Assembly (NCBI RefSeq): GCF_025200925.1
Contig: NZ_CP104174.1
Span: 248,001-312,000 of the forward strand
Origin: Bradyrhizobium sp. CB1015
GTDB lineage: Bacteria > Pseudomonadota > Alphaproteobacteria > Rhizobiales > Xanthobacteraceae
Direction: 5' to 3'
DNA: 64,000 nucleotides
Position 1 is the stretch's first letter. The number at the start of each line of letters is the position of its first letter. A model generated the notes under the pieces. That model saw nothing but the letters and a program-made list of their open reading frames with translations, did no database searches and was not told where the DNA came from. This document shows positions 35,647 to 45,250 of this stretch, in pieces. The position numbers were made by a program, and so were the translations under genes.

Positions 35647-38330
35647 CCACCACGACCATCAATGGACGGCCTCTGGTGCTACCCGACGATCCGGATGCGC
35701 TCTTGATCGACGTGATCCGCGATGACGGCCTCACCGGCACCAAACTCGTCTGCGGCTCCGGCGTCTGCGGCGCCTGCACCGTGCTGCTCGACGGCACGCC
35801 TGTCGTGAGCTGCCTGTTGCCGGCGCAGGCGGCCGCCGACAAATCGCTGACGACCATCGAGGGGGTCGGAGCAGCCGGATTGCATCCGGTGCAGAAGGCG
35901 TTCATGGCGCACGACGCCCTGCAATGCGGCTTCTGCACGCCCGGCTTCGTCGTCGAAGCCACCGCCTTCCATGACGGCTGGCGCGCGACCAGGGGCGCGG
36001 CGACACCCTCGCGCGAGGAGATCGCCGCCGCACTCTCAGGACATCTCTGCCGCTGCGGCGCCTATGAAGGCATTTTTCGCGCGGTGGCGGAGGCTTGTTC
36101 AGGCCGCTTCGACGGCAACGATCCCATCGCGCCGCGGCTGGAAGCCCGCGACAAGGTGACGGGACTGGCCCGCTACACAGTCGACATCCACCATGACGGC
36201 CAGCTCGAAGGCGTCATCCTGCGCGCGCACGTCGCGCATGCGAGGATCACCGGGCTTGATCTGGCACCGGCGCGGGCCATTGCCGGTGTTGCCGCGGTCG
36301 TTCCGCTGCTCGACGATGACAACATGGTCCGCTTCGTCGGCGCGCCGATTGCAGCAGTCGCGGCCAAGGATCGCCGCACCGCACTGAAGGCGATTGCCGC
36401 GATCAGCTTCAAGCCCGAGCCTTTGCCCGCGGTGATCGGGCTCGATGCAGCGCGACGCGACGATGCGCCAGTCGTGTTCGAAAAGAAGGACCGCAAGCGT
36501 GCCGGCAACGTGTCCGAGGGCGCGGGCGGCGCTCCGGTATCGTGGAAGGGCAATGTGCGCGGGCCTTCGGCGCCGTTCTCGCAGAAAGCCAAAAAGGCCA
36601 AGAGCTGGCTTGACGAGGCGCGCCGGCAACGCAATCCGCTGCTGGTCGAGGAAACCTTCCGCGTCTCGACGCAACAGCACGCAAGCCTCGAACCACATGC
36701 CGCCGTGGCCAGGTTCGACGGCGATCAGCTCATTGTGCACATCTCGACCCAGGCCATTCACGAGAGCATGGAGAAGATCGCCAAGCGTTATGGCCTTCCG
36801 CACGACAAGGTGCGCGTGATCGCCGATCATGTCGGCGGCGGGTTCGGCTCCAAGGGCAGCGTTGGGCTGGAGACCATCGCCGCAATCGAGCTAGCGCGCG
36901 CCGCGAAGGCGCCGGTGCGTGTCGCCTTCGATCGTGAAGAGGAGCTTTCCGTCGCCGGCTATCGTCCGGCCGCCGAGCTGAAGCTGTCCTTGCTGCCTTC
37001 GGCGGAAGGCCGCCTCAAGGCTCTGTCGCTCACCGCCCACGCCGATACCGGCGCCGCCGTGAATTCGCTGATCGCGGGCCTCGCGCGGCTGATCTATCCG
37101 GCCGAAGCAAAAGAGCTCGTCGACTTCGACGTGCTCAGCAATTTGCCGCCCGGCGCGCCGTTCCGCGGCCCCGGCGGTCCGCCGATGTCGTTTGCGCTGG
37201 AACAGGCGGTCGACGAAGCGGCGCTGCGCATGAAGGTCGATCCGATTCAGCTGCGCAAGCTCTGGGACCCCGATCCCAACCGCCAGCGATTGTACGAATG
37301 GGCTGCCGGCCTCGACGTCTGGAAGAGCCGCAAGCCGGCCGCCTCGCAGACCGGCCGCTACCGGCGCGGCGTCGGCGTCGCCACCGGCTACTGGCTCTAT
37401 CTCTGGCAGACCGGCTCCTCGGTCGAACTCGCGATCAAGGGCGGCCGCATCGTCGCAAGCTGCGCGGTCCAGGATATCGGCACGGGCACGCGCAGCGTGA
37501 TCGCGAACACCGTCGCGAAGGCGTTCGATCTCGAGCCGCAGGATGTGGACGTTCGCATCGGCCGCTCCAACCTGCCGCCCGGACCGGGCTCCGGCGGCAG
37601 CCGCGTCACCGCCTCGGTGGTGCCGCCGACCTTGCTCGCCATCGACAAGCTGAAAGCGGAGATCAAGCGCACCGCGTCTCGCACACCTGCTCCGGGCTCG
37701 AACGCGCCGTGGCGCGAGATGATCGCGGCTTCTCCTGACATCGCCGTGTCGGCGAAACGCCAGGAGGACGGCAAGCCGCCGCCCGGCGTCAGGCCAGCGC
37801 TGCACGAGGCGGGCATCATGGGCCGGGTGTTCGGTTGGGTGCTGCGTCTGATGAACCACATGGTGGTCGGCGCCGGCGTGCCGAGCTCGGTGCAGGTGAT
37901 GGAAGTCGAGGTCGATACCTGGCTCGGCCATGTGCGCGTGCTCAACGCCTATACGGGCCTCGCGGTCGGCAAGCTCGCCGCACCGGCGCTGGCGCGAAGC
38001 CAGGCCGCGGGCGCGGTGATCCAGGGCATCGGCTACGCACTCTATGAGACGCGGGAGACCGATCCTTCGAGCGGCCACATCCTGAGCGGCAGCATGGAGG
38101 ATTACCGCATTCCGGGGATGGCCGACATGCCGAAACTGGACGTGCATTTCGACGAAGCCGGCTTCGAGCATGTGCCGGGCGGCAGCGTCGGCATTGGCGA
38201 AGTCGCCACCGTGCCGACCTCGCCCGCGATCGCCAACGCCATCCGCGATGCGATCGGCGTGAGACTGACGGAAATTCCGTTCCGGCCCGATCGTCTTGTG
38301 GCCGCGCTGAAAGGGAGGGATGCAGCATGA
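35643..38330 (+). CDS. Molybdenum hydroxylase, fused [2Fe-2S] and molybdopterin-binding subunits
   Basis: 895 residues combining two normally separate subunits. Residues about 1-155 are the CoxS/IorA-type [2Fe-2S] subunit, with CGSGVCGACTVLLDG plus a further Cys, and QCGFCTPG...CRCG for the second cluster. From about 165 on is an aldehyde oxidase/xanthine dehydrogenase molybdopterin domain with GGGFGSKG, FRGPGGPP, QDIGTGTRSVIANT and the catalytic Glu in GSVGIGEVATVP. The substrate is unknown; aldehydes or N-heterocycles are typical. No signal peptide is seen. The gene is coupled to tetR upstream and to the FAD subunit downstream. Confidence 0.9.
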   Translation: MTTTTINGRPLVLPDDPDALLIDVIRDDGLTGTKLVCGSGVCGACTVLLDGTPVVSCLLPAQAAADKSLTTIEGVGAAGLHPVQKAFMAHDALQCGFCTPGFVVEATAFHDGWRATRGAATPSREEIAAALSGHLCRCGAYEGIFRAVAEACSGRFDGNDPIAPRLEARDKVTGLARYTVDIHHDGQLEGVILRAHVAHARITGLDLAPARAIAGVAAVVPLLDDDNMVRFVGAPIAAVAAKDRRTALKAIAAISFKPEPLPAVIGLDAARRDDAPVVFEKKDRKRAGNVSEGAGGAPVSWKGNVRGPSAPFSQKAKKAKSWLDEARRQRNPLLVEETFRVSTQQHASLEPHAAVARFDGDQLIVHISTQAIHESMEKIAKRYGLPHDKVRVIADHVGGGFGSKGSVGLETIAAIELARAAKAPVRVAFDREEELSVAGYRPAAELKLSLLPSAEGRLKALSLTAHADTGAAVNSLIAGLARLIYPAEAKELVDFDVLSNLPPGAPFRGPGGPPMSFALEQAVDEAALRMKVDPIQLRKLWDPDPNRQRLYEWAAGLDVWKSRKPAASQTGRYRRGVGVATGYWLYLWQTGSSVELAIKGGRIVASCAVQDIGTGTRSVIANTVAKAFDLEPQDVDVRIGRSNLPPGPGSGGSRVTASVVPPTLLAIDKLKAEIKRTASRTPAPGSNAPWREMIAASPDIAVSAKRQEDGKPPPGVRPALHEAGIMGRVFGWVLRLMNHMVVGAGVPSSVQVMEVEVDTWLGHVRVLNAYTGLAVGKLAAPALARSQAAGAVIQGIGYALYETRETDPSSGHILSGSMEDYRIPGMADMPKLDVHFDEAGFEHVPGGSVGIGEVATVPTSPAIANAIRDAIGVRLTEIPFRPDRLVAALKGRDAA

Positions 38331-39259
38331 GTGTCGCCGTCATGACCGCCACGCCCGCTGCCGAGCCCGCGCCTGAATTCCGCGCCGGAGGCACCGACTT
38401 CAGCGAACGCCGGCGCAGCGGGGTGTCGCAGGGAATGCTGATCGATATCTCGGCCAGCGGCGACAAGACGATCACCTGGGGCGCCGATGGAGCCGCCCGG
38501 ATCGGCACGCTGACCACCATCGCCACGATCGCGACCGACCCGCGCATCGCCGCTGCCTATCCCGGTCTTGCGGCGAGCGCGCAAGGGCTCGCCACGCCTC
38601 AGGTGCGCCACGTCGCGACGCTCGGCGGCAATCTCGCGCAGCGTTCGCGCTGCTGGTATTTCCGCAGGGCCGACATCGATTGCCTGAAGAAAGGCGGCAG
38701 CACCTGCCCTGCCCGGTCAGGCAATCATCTCTATGGTGTTGCCTTCGATCTCGGCGACTGCGTCGCGCCGCATCCCTCGACCATGGCGGCGGCTCTGCTC
38801 GCCTATGATGCGACCATCACCACGGACCGGCGCAGCGGATTGACGATTGCCGGCCTGCTCGGCGACGGCTCGGTCTCGCACGCCGATCATACACTCGCAG
38901 CAGGCGAGATGATCATGAGCATTGCGCTTCCTGCTCCGCTTCAAGGCGAGCGCGCGTCCTACAAGCGGGCGATCAGCCGGACCTATGCAGAATGGCCGCT
39001 GGTGGAACTCTGCGCCCGCGTTGTGATCGCCGGCGGCAAGTTTCACTTCGTGCGTCTCGCTGCAGGCGGCGTCGCGCCCGTGCCGCTTCGCCTCACCGCC
39101 GTGGAAGTCCAGCTCAGCGGCAAGATTGCCAATGCGGCATCGATCGCAGAGGCGGCGAAAGCGGCGAGCTCGGGCGCCAAGCCATTGCCGATGACGGCCT
39201 ACAAGCTCGATCTTCTGCAAGGGCTGGTGCGCGACGTGCTGGAGCGGCTTTCGGGCTAG
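38327..39259 (+). CDS. Molybdenum hydroxylase FAD-binding (medium) subunit
   Basis: A 310-residue CoxM/PaoB-type subunit that carries electrons to FAD. FRAGGTDF and ATLGGNLAQRSRCWYFR correspond to the FAD-binding segments. Four cysteines (109, 119, 127, 145) fall in an insertion resembling the one that binds an extra [4Fe-4S] cluster in HcrB and PaoB. The start overlaps the large subunit by ATGA, so tetR, the fused subunit and this gene form one coupled operon. No XdhC-type maturation gene is adjacent. Confidence 0.88.
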   Translation: MSVAVMTATPAAEPAPEFRAGGTDFSERRRSGVSQGMLIDISASGDKTITWGADGAARIGTLTTIATIATDPRIAAAYPGLAASAQGLATPQVRHVATLGGNLAQRSRCWYFRRADIDCLKKGGSTCPARSGNHLYGVAFDLGDCVAPHPSTMAAALLAYDATITTDRRSGLTIAGLLGDGSVSHADHTLAAGEMIMSIALPAPLQGERASYKRAISRTYAEWPLVELCARVVIAGGKFHFVRLAAGGVAPVPLRLTAVEVQLSGKIANAASIAEAAKAASSGAKPLPMTAYKLDLLQGLVRDVLERLSG

Positions 39260-39288
39260 CTGGTATTTGCGCGACGTTTTTCCGCCCC

Positions 39289-39373
39289 GTCATTGCGAGG
39301 AGCACTTGCGACGAAGCAATCCAGGCTGCTTCCGCGGAGGGAGTCTGGATTGCTTCGCTGCGCTCGCAATGAC
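39289..39373. repeat. Palindromic repeat, GTCATTGCGAGGAGC family
   Basis: The arms GTCATTGCGAGGAGC... and ...GCTCGCAATGAC, with inner complementary GAAGCAATCCAG and CTGGATTGCTTC, form an extragenic palindrome after the FAD-subunit gene. Confidence 0.85.
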
Positions 39374-39402
39374 GGAGTGCGATGCTGCAGCGTGCTCAAC
39401 TC

Positions 39403-39460
39403 CCATGTCCCGGACGCGCTGCAACGCTCTTGGCGTTGCAGCGCACAGCCGGGACCCAGG
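39403..39460. repeat. Short palindrome related to the repeats at 9766 and 10671
   Basis: TGTCCCGGACGCGCTGCAACGC - TCTT - GGCGTTGCAGCGCACAGCCGGGAC. The inner stem GCGCTGCAACGC/GCGTTGCAGCGC is perfect. It lies convergent between the hydroxylase operon and the glycosidase gene and may act as a bidirectional terminator. Confidence 0.7.
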
Positions 39461-39490
39461 AAGCCACGGAACTCGCGAACGTGTCCCGCC

Positions 39491-40510
39491 TCACCGCACC
39501 GCCGGAATCAGCGCACGCAGGATCTCCGGCTTCCAGCTTTGGCGCGCGCTGTCGAAGGCCGCGAAATCGTGATCGAACTGCCAGTAGGCCCAGGCCCAGC
39601 CGAGCCGCTCCGCGCTTCGCGCCACGAACGACAGATATCTCGTTCGTGCTTCGGCGGGAGCGGCCTCGTACACGCCGAACTCGCCGAGATAGATCGGGCG
39701 CTGTTCCCTTTCTGACCAGGACCTGACCTTCTCGAAATCGGCGCGCGCCTTCTGCTCGTCCTCCGGCGTGCCCCAATCAAGCGGGCCGATTTGCGAGAAC
39801 GTCTGCGACCACGGTGCGCCCTGATGGGTGAAACGGATCGGCGCGTAATAGTGAAACGTGACGATGAGGTTTCGGTCGTCCGACGGCAGGACCAGGTCTT
39901 CGACCGGCATCTCATCCACGTTGAGAACCGCAGCGATCACCGTCCGCCGAGGATTGGTGGCGCGGATGATGCCGAGACACTCGTTCAGCAGGGCGTTCCA
40001 GGCGGCGGACGTCATCTGCCCGCCCGGCTCATTGAGCACCTCGAAGACAAGCCTCGGATATTTTCCGGCATAGCGCGCGGCGATTTGCGTCCAGAATGCT
40101 TTCAGCTTCTCGGCGCACTCGGAGACGTCGCGCTGACAGACATGGGTGTCGTGCTCGTCCAGGATGGGGATGAGATTTCGGGCGAGCACCGCCTCGATGA
40201 CGGCATCGAGCCGCCTCAAGACGACTTCATCCAGCGAATTCTCCGGGTTCATGAACTTGAAGCCGAAGAAATTGATGCGAACGTGCGAGAACCCGGCGCG
40301 CCTGATCGCGGTGAGGTTGTCCAGACGAAATGGCGCGTTGCGGCCTCCCTCCCAGATGCCGTCGTAGCCGAGGATGTTGATGCCGCGCCCCAATCTTGGG
40401 GGAGCGGATTTGGCCTGTCCGGCTGCCTCCGCCGGGGAGCAGATCGCAAGCACCGATAGCGCCAAGGCGAGACCGAGAGTTACCGCCCAGCGGGCGCAGA
40501 CGGTGTTCAT
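39491..40510 (-). CDS. Secreted glycoside hydrolase family 5 (cellulase-like) enzyme
   Basis: 339 residues with a signal peptide (MNTVCARWAVTLGLALALSV, cleavage near AEA-AGQ). The TIM barrel shows GRGINILGYDG at the start, the acid/base Glu in VFEVLNEPGGQ and the nucleophile Glu in YLGEFGVYEA. The substrate is probably a beta-linked glucan or exopolysaccharide. It starts 13 nt after the O-antigen ligase gene, so the pair likely handles one surface polysaccharide. ATG 40510 is preferred because a signal peptide follows. The upstream in-frame extension is Cys/Ser-rich noise overlapping the ligase. Confidence 0.88.
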   Translation of the reverse strand: MNTVCARWAVTLGLALALSVLAICSPAEAAGQAKSAPPRLGRGINILGYDGIWEGGRNAPFRLDNLTAIRRAGFSHVRINFFGFKFMNPENSLDEVVLRRLDAVIEAVLARNLIPILDEHDTHVCQRDVSECAEKLKAFWTQIAARYAGKYPRLVFEVLNEPGGQMTSAAWNALLNECLGIIRATNPRRTVIAAVLNVDEMPVEDLVLPSDDRNLIVTFHYYAPIRFTHQGAPWSQTFSQIGPLDWGTPEDEQKARADFEKVRSWSEREQRPIYLGEFGVYEAAPAEARTRYLSFVARSAERLGWAWAYWQFDHDFAAFDSARQSWKPEILRALIPAVR

Positions 40511-40523
40511 CCTGCCTGCTCCA

Positions 40524-41813
40524 TCATTGCTGAGAGCCTTGTTGCGGCACCGGCCGGCACACTGCGAAGAAGAATGCGACGAGCAGCACCGAGGTGAACA
40601 TCGTGGAGCGCAGGAACATCGTCTCGGTGAAATTCGATTGAAAGCTGAGGACGACAAATCCGATCACGAGAGCGCAGTGGCGACGGTCGATCGACCGGCT
40701 GGCGATCAAGTACAGGACCTTTTCCGAGAACAGATAGACGCTCGCGACGAACAGCACGTATCCCAGGAAACCCGTCTCCATCGCCACCGCGATGTAGCCG
40801 CTATGGTAATTGTCGAGCACCCAGCCATGGTTCTGGTTGAAATAGTCGTAAATCGCAGGGCGCGTCCAGAATCCGTTGATGCCGAAGCCCAGCAGCGGCG
40901 CATCGTTGAAATGGCTGATGGCGTACTGCCAGATGAACGTTCGCTCGGTCAAATTGATGGTCTCTTCGCCGAGATGGATGGAATCGTACCCGGTGACGTA
41001 GAAATACAGCATCAGCAGCGCAGCCAGGATGCACATGATGACCGGCAGCACCGCGTAGATCCTCATGCAGCGAATCGACCACATCGAGGTCACGAGCAGT
41101 GCGCCGGCGGCAATCGCGACGGCGCCGGCACCACGGGATTCCGAGGCGATGACGCATGTCGATGTCAGGAGAAACGTCAGGAGGAAAACAATCCAGCCCT
41201 GGCCCGACATCTTCTGATAGCAGGCAAAGAACATCAGATAGGCGCTGATGAAGCCGAGCGTCTGCTTCGATTCGTAGATCCCTTGCCACTGGCCGCTGTG
41301 CATCCAGCTCTGATCGACGCCGATCTCGGGCACGAAGACCGCACACAAGGCCGAGGCGGCGACCAAGATGAAGAGTCCCAGCGCCGTCGATCCGACGATC
41401 TCGTCGATGTCGATCCGCGTGATGAGGCAGTACGCACCGAAGGTCGTCGCCACGAGGGCCGCGCTCTTCATGATCGCTGCAGTGGCGAGGCTGGTCCAGA
41501 GCACGGAAACAGCGGCGAGAGCATAGAATGCGACCAGCGCGATGAGATCGGGATTGGGCTGCACGCGCACGCAGGGACGCACGAAGGCACTGGCGTAGAT
41601 CAAGATGACCCACATCAAGAGCGCAACGGCCTGTTGCACAAAGCTCCATTCTGCGGGAAGCAGCGCGGGGTGGAGGACACCCATCGACGCGATCACATTG
41701 ACGGTGATCGAGCCGCGCATCACGTTTCTGGCCAGCTTTTCCACGCCGACGCCGGGCGCTGTCCAGATCGCGCGTTCGTCCTCCTCGGAATCGTCGGTGT
41801 GCAGGCTGGTCAT
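40524..41813 (-). CDS. O-antigen ligase / Wzy-ExoQ-like polysaccharide polymerase
   Basis: A 429-residue inner-membrane protein with about ten to twelve hydrophobic segments. The Wzy_C region contains NLTERTFIWQYAISHF, LLGFGINGFW and DNYHSGYIAVAMETG, a long loop with the conserved Arg and His typical of ExoQ/WaaL proteins. It polymerises or ligates sugar repeat units at the periplasmic face. The ATG overlaps the stop of a small upstream ORF (ATGA). Confidence 0.85.
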   Translation of the reverse strand: MTSLHTDDSEEDERAIWTAPGVGVEKLARNVMRGSITVNVIASMGVLHPALLPAEWSFVQQAVALLMWVILIYASAFVRPCVRVQPNPDLIALVAFYALAAVSVLWTSLATAAIMKSAALVATTFGAYCLITRIDIDEIVGSTALGLFILVAASALCAVFVPEIGVDQSWMHSGQWQGIYESKQTLGFISAYLMFFACYQKMSGQGWIVFLLTFLLTSTCVIASESRGAGAVAIAAGALLVTSMWSIRCMRIYAVLPVIMCILAALLMLYFYVTGYDSIHLGEETINLTERTFIWQYAISHFNDAPLLGFGINGFWTRPAIYDYFNQNHGWVLDNYHSGYIAVAMETGFLGYVLFVASVYLFSEKVLYLIASRSIDRRHCALVIGFVVLSFQSNFTETMFLRSTMFTSVLLVAFFFAVCRPVPQQGSQQ

Positions 41814-41959
41814 GAGCTGACCGCCTGAAGCACGGCGAAGCTTTCCTCACCGCGCATCACGAGCGCCTTCGCACGCGCGCCTGCCGCGGGCACCGGCCGG
41901 TCCAGGCCTGATTGCCAGGGCCGTTCTCCCGCCACGGCCGCGAGGCGCATCGGCGTCAT
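41810..41959 (-). CDS. Possible 49-residue upstream ORF coupled to the O-antigen ligase gene
   Basis: Begins MTPMRLAAVAGERPWQSGLD and ends FAVLQAVSS. Its TGA overlaps the ligase ATG by ATGA, the same coupling as in neighbouring operons. A GTG 6 codons further upstream is an alternative start. It has no recognisable domain. It may be the tail of a decayed upstream gene or a leader peptide. The rest of the 345-nt gap up to ptsN holds nothing I can identify. Confidence 0.3.
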   Translation of the reverse strand: MTPMRLAAVAGERPWQSGLDRPVPAAGARAKALVMRGEESFAVLQAVSS

Positions 41960-42159
41960 TCCATTCCCAGTCACGGCCGCTCAGTCCACAGCTTCGAACG
42001 GCTCTCAGCGGATGTTGGCGCCGCCCAATGTGCCGTGCGTCTCAAGCGGGAAGATTTTCGTACCTTCTACCTTTGAGATCAAGGTGGCAGACGGGACACT
42101 GCCCTCACAATCAGGTGCCAGACACGATCGGGCCCTTGACCGGCGAGAAGGACGGAGGG

Positions 42160-42621
42160 TTACGCCGCCGTTGCCGGCGGCAGCGCCAGCACGGAATAGA
42201 TCGCCTGCGCATCGCGCGAGGCGCGGAGCTTCTTGGCGATGTCCTGGTCGCGCAGCAGGCGGGCGATGCGGGCGAGCGCCTTGAGGTGATCGGCACCGGC
42301 GCCCTCGGGGGCGAGCAGCAGGAAGACGAGATCGACCGGCTGGCCGTCCATCGCCTCGAAATCGATCGGACGATCGAGCCGCGCGAACAGGCCGAAGATC
42401 TTCTCCAACTTGGGCAGCTTGCCGTGCGGAATGGCGACGCCATAGCCGACCGCGGTGGTGCCGAGCTTCTCCCGCTGCAGCAGCACCTCGAACACCGAGC
42501 GCTCGTTCTGCCCGGTCAGCTCGGCGGCCTTGGCCGCGAGCTCCTGCAAGGCCTGCTTCTTGCTGTTGACTTTCAATGCCGGGAGAATCGCCTCGGGTGC
42601 GACCAGATCGGTAATCGGCAT
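42160..42621 (-). CDS. ptsN: PTS IIA-like nitrogen regulatory protein
   Basis: A 153-residue EIIA-Ntr. MPITDLVAPEAILPALKVNS begins the fold, and His66 in YGVAIPHGKLPKL is the phosphorylation site of the PTS-Ntr chain (PtsP-NPr-PtsN). It regulates potassium transport, nitrogen and other processes. It lies downstream of hpf and rpoN, the usual order. Confidence 0.96.
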   Translation of the reverse strand: MPITDLVAPEAILPALKVNSKKQALQELAAKAAELTGQNERSVFEVLLQREKLGTTAVGYGVAIPHGKLPKLEKIFGLFARLDRPIDFEAMDGQPVDLVFLLLAPEGAGADHLKALARIARLLRDQDIAKKLRASRDAQAIYSVLALPPATAA

Positions 42622-42851
42622 GGAAGCTTTCCGAGGTGAATTAAACCGTCAGGTTCCGATTTGGCCAGCTTGATAGACCAAGCTCGGCCGGCGTCAATAA
42701 CATGAAGCAGGAGGCGGACTTAGCCCCAAGTCCTGCCAAGTCCAGATGTGGGGGGCTTCTACTCCAACGCAATCCCGGTGCCAACTCCCGCGTGCGGCTT
42801 TGCCCCCGTCATTGTTAAGGGCCGGGATGGTACGGGTGCCGACCCACGGGC

Positions 42852-43457
42852 CTAGCCGCCGGCCTGGCCGTCCACCTTCGCTCCCGGCGGGTCGATCCAG
42901 CCCACATTGCCGTCCGCCCTGCGGTAAATGATGTTCACCCGGCCGGACGAGCCATGCTGGAACACCAGGCAGGGTGCCCCGCTGAGGTCGAGTTCCATGA
43001 CCGCTTCGCTGACCGAGAGCCGCTTCAGAGACGTGGTTTGCTCCGCGATGATGACGGGGCTGTAGCCGGCGACTTCCTCCTCGCCCTCTCCGGGCGCTTC
43101 CAGCACATAGCTGGTGGCGTCGAGCGCGGCCATCGCCTCGGAGGCGGCATGGGCCTTGCGCGCGGAGCGGTCCTTGAGCCGGTTCTTGTAGCGCCGCAGC
43201 CGCTTCTCGATCATCAGCAGCGCCTGGTCGGCGCTGGCATAGGCATCCGGTGCGTTCGAATCGGCCTCCAGCGTGATTCCCGAATCGAGATGCAGCGCGC
43301 AATCGGTGCGAAAGCCGAAGCCGTCCTTGCTCAGCGTGATGTGGCCGGAATAATTGCCGTCGAAATATTTGCGCAGCACCTCGTCGGTGCGGTCGGCAAC
43401 GCGGCCGCGCAGGGCCTCGCCGACGCTGATGCTCTTTCCCGAGATTCTGAGAGTCAT
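42852..43457 (-). CDS. hpf: Ribosome hibernation promoting factor (long form)
   Basis: 201 residues: an N-terminal RaiA/YfiA domain (MTLRISGKSISVGEALRGRV) and a C-terminal dimerisation domain (VVIAEQTTSLKRL-like segment VIIAEQTTSLKRLSVSEAVM, then GNVGWIDPPG). The long form dimerises ribosomes in stationary phase. ATG 43457 starts at the conserved MTLRISG. It lies between rpoN and ptsN. Confidence 0.93.
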   Translation of the reverse strand: MTLRISGKSISVGEALRGRVADRTDEVLRKYFDGNYSGHITLSKDGFGFRTDCALHLDSGITLEADSNAPDAYASADQALLMIEKRLRRYKNRLKDRSARKAHAASEAMAALDATSYVLEAPGEGEEEVAGYSPVIIAEQTTSLKRLSVSEAVMELDLSGAPCLVFQHGSSGRVNIIYRRADGNVGWIDPPGAKVDGQAGG

Positions 43458-43538
43458 GTGATGCCTCGCTTGGTTGGTGCCCAGCTTGGATCGGTCTCGA
43501 TGGGGCATCGAGAGTAGCGCGATTTGGCGCCAGCGCAA

Positions 43539-45161
43539 TCAGGCCGGTTCGGGATTGCGGGAGCGATCGGACAAGGCGGTAGAGAGGACGTTACCAAGAG
43601 CACTCTGCTTGTCGCGGCGGCGTTGCACCGAGGAGGGTATGCGCATGGCTTCGCGGTATTTCGCGACCGTGCGGCGGGCAATATCAATGCCCGAGGCGCG
43701 CAAGCGTTCCACGATGGTGTCGTCCGACAGGATCGCGGAGGGCTCCTCCGAATCGATCAGCTGCTTGATGTGGTGACGCACCGCTTCCGCCGAATGCGCC
43801 TCGCCGCCATCGGCCGAGGCGATCGAGGCCGTGAAGAAATATTTCAACTCGAACGTGCCGCGGTTGGTCGCCATGTATTTGTTGGCGGTGACGCGCGACA
43901 CCGTGGATTCATGCATCTGGATGGCGTCGGCGACGGCCTTCAGATTGAGCGGCCGCAAATGCGCGACGCCGTGGGTGAAGAACCCGTCCTGCTGGCGCAC
44001 GATCTCGGTCGCCACTTTCAGGATGGTGCGGGCGCGCTGGTCGAGCGCGCGCACGAGCCAGGTCGCGTTCTGCAGCGCGTCGGTGAAATAGGACTTGTCG
44101 CCGTCCTTGCCGATCTTCTTCGACAGCTCGGAATAATAGGTCTGGTTGACCAGCACGCGCGGCAAGGTGTCGCTGTTGAGCTCGACATGCCAACCGCCGT
44201 CGGGACCCGGACGAACATAGACATCGGGCACCATGGTCTGCAGGCGCGCCGAGCCGAACTTCATGCCCGGCTTGGGATTGAGGCGGCGGATCTCGCCGAT
44301 CATGTCGGCGATGTCCTCATCGTCGACGCCGCAGATCTTGCGCAGTGCCGCGATGTCGCGCTTGGCGAGCAGATCGAGATGCTCGACCAGCGCCTGCATT
44401 GCGGGGTCGTAGCGGTCGAGCTCGCGCAGCTGGATCGCCAGACACTCGCTAAGAGAGCGCGCGCAGACGCCGGGCGGGTCGAATTTTTGCAGCACCGCGA
44501 GGACGTGTTCGACCTCGGCCTGCGATGCGCCAAGACGCTCGGCGGCCTGGCCGAGATCGGGCGGCAGATAGCCGGCCTCGTCGACGAGGTCGATCAGGTA
44601 CTGGCCGATCATGCGCTGCGCGGGCGCGGTGAAGGCGACCGAGAGCTGCTCGGCGAGATGGTCCGACAACGTTGTCTCGGCCGCGACAAAAGCTTCGAGA
44701 TTGTAGTCTTCGTCACCGGAGGCGCCGCCGCCCCATTCGGTATAGGTGGTCGGCGCGGCATCCTGGGCGTTGCGCGCCGCAGCCTCGGCCGGCTCCTCGG
44801 AGAAGACGTTGTCGAGGCCGGTGTCCAGGGTCTGCTCGATCTCGGCCCGGGTGCCGAGATCCTTGCTCATCCATTCTTCCTGGCCCGGCTCGAAGCCTTC
44901 CGCGCTGCCGCCGAAGCCGTCCTCGCCCTGAGCCTCGCCCTGACCACCCTCGGAATCGCCGTAACTGCCGGCCTCGGCCGGGGCTTCCGCGGGGCCCTCG
45001 TCACTGGCCCGCTCCAGCAGGGGGTTTCGCTCGAGCTCCTCTTCCACGAAGGTCGTGAGATCGAGATTGGACAATTGCAGCAGCTTGATCGCCTGCATCA
45101 GCTGCGGCGTCATGACCAGCGACTGCGATTGCCGGAACTCTAATCTCTGCGTAAGCGCCAT
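43539..45161 (-). CDS. rpoN: RNA polymerase sigma-54 factor
   Basis: A 540-residue sigma-54. Region I is Gln-rich and reads FRQSQSLVMTPQLMQAIKLL. An acidic region II follows. The C-terminal DNA-binding part has the HTH and the RpoN box ARRTVAKYREAM. It directs nitrogen-fixation, C4-dicarboxylate and other enhancer-dependent promoters. It is downstream of lptB and upstream of hpf-ptsN, a conserved cluster. Bradyrhizobium often has two rpoN genes, and this neighbourhood fits the housekeeping-locus copy. Confidence 0.96.
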   Translation of the reverse strand: MALTQRLEFRQSQSLVMTPQLMQAIKLLQLSNLDLTTFVEEELERNPLLERASDEGPAEAPAEAGSYGDSEGGQGEAQGEDGFGGSAEGFEPGQEEWMSKDLGTRAEIEQTLDTGLDNVFSEEPAEAAARNAQDAAPTTYTEWGGGASGDEDYNLEAFVAAETTLSDHLAEQLSVAFTAPAQRMIGQYLIDLVDEAGYLPPDLGQAAERLGASQAEVEHVLAVLQKFDPPGVCARSLSECLAIQLRELDRYDPAMQALVEHLDLLAKRDIAALRKICGVDDEDIADMIGEIRRLNPKPGMKFGSARLQTMVPDVYVRPGPDGGWHVELNSDTLPRVLVNQTYYSELSKKIGKDGDKSYFTDALQNATWLVRALDQRARTILKVATEIVRQQDGFFTHGVAHLRPLNLKAVADAIQMHESTVSRVTANKYMATNRGTFELKYFFTASIASADGGEAHSAEAVRHHIKQLIDSEEPSAILSDDTIVERLRASGIDIARRTVAKYREAMRIPSSVQRRRDKQSALGNVLSTALSDRSRNPEPA

Positions 45162-45250
45162 GAAGCAAGAACCGTTCCCAAAAATGGTCCGATTTTTGCT
45201 TATCCTAGTCCGAGCCCGATGTACACGTCTTGACGAAACGCAAAAACGGG

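Noticed and set aside
43524..45143. 539-codon plus-strand frame opposite rpoN
   Set aside because: Antisense shadow with no recognisable motif.
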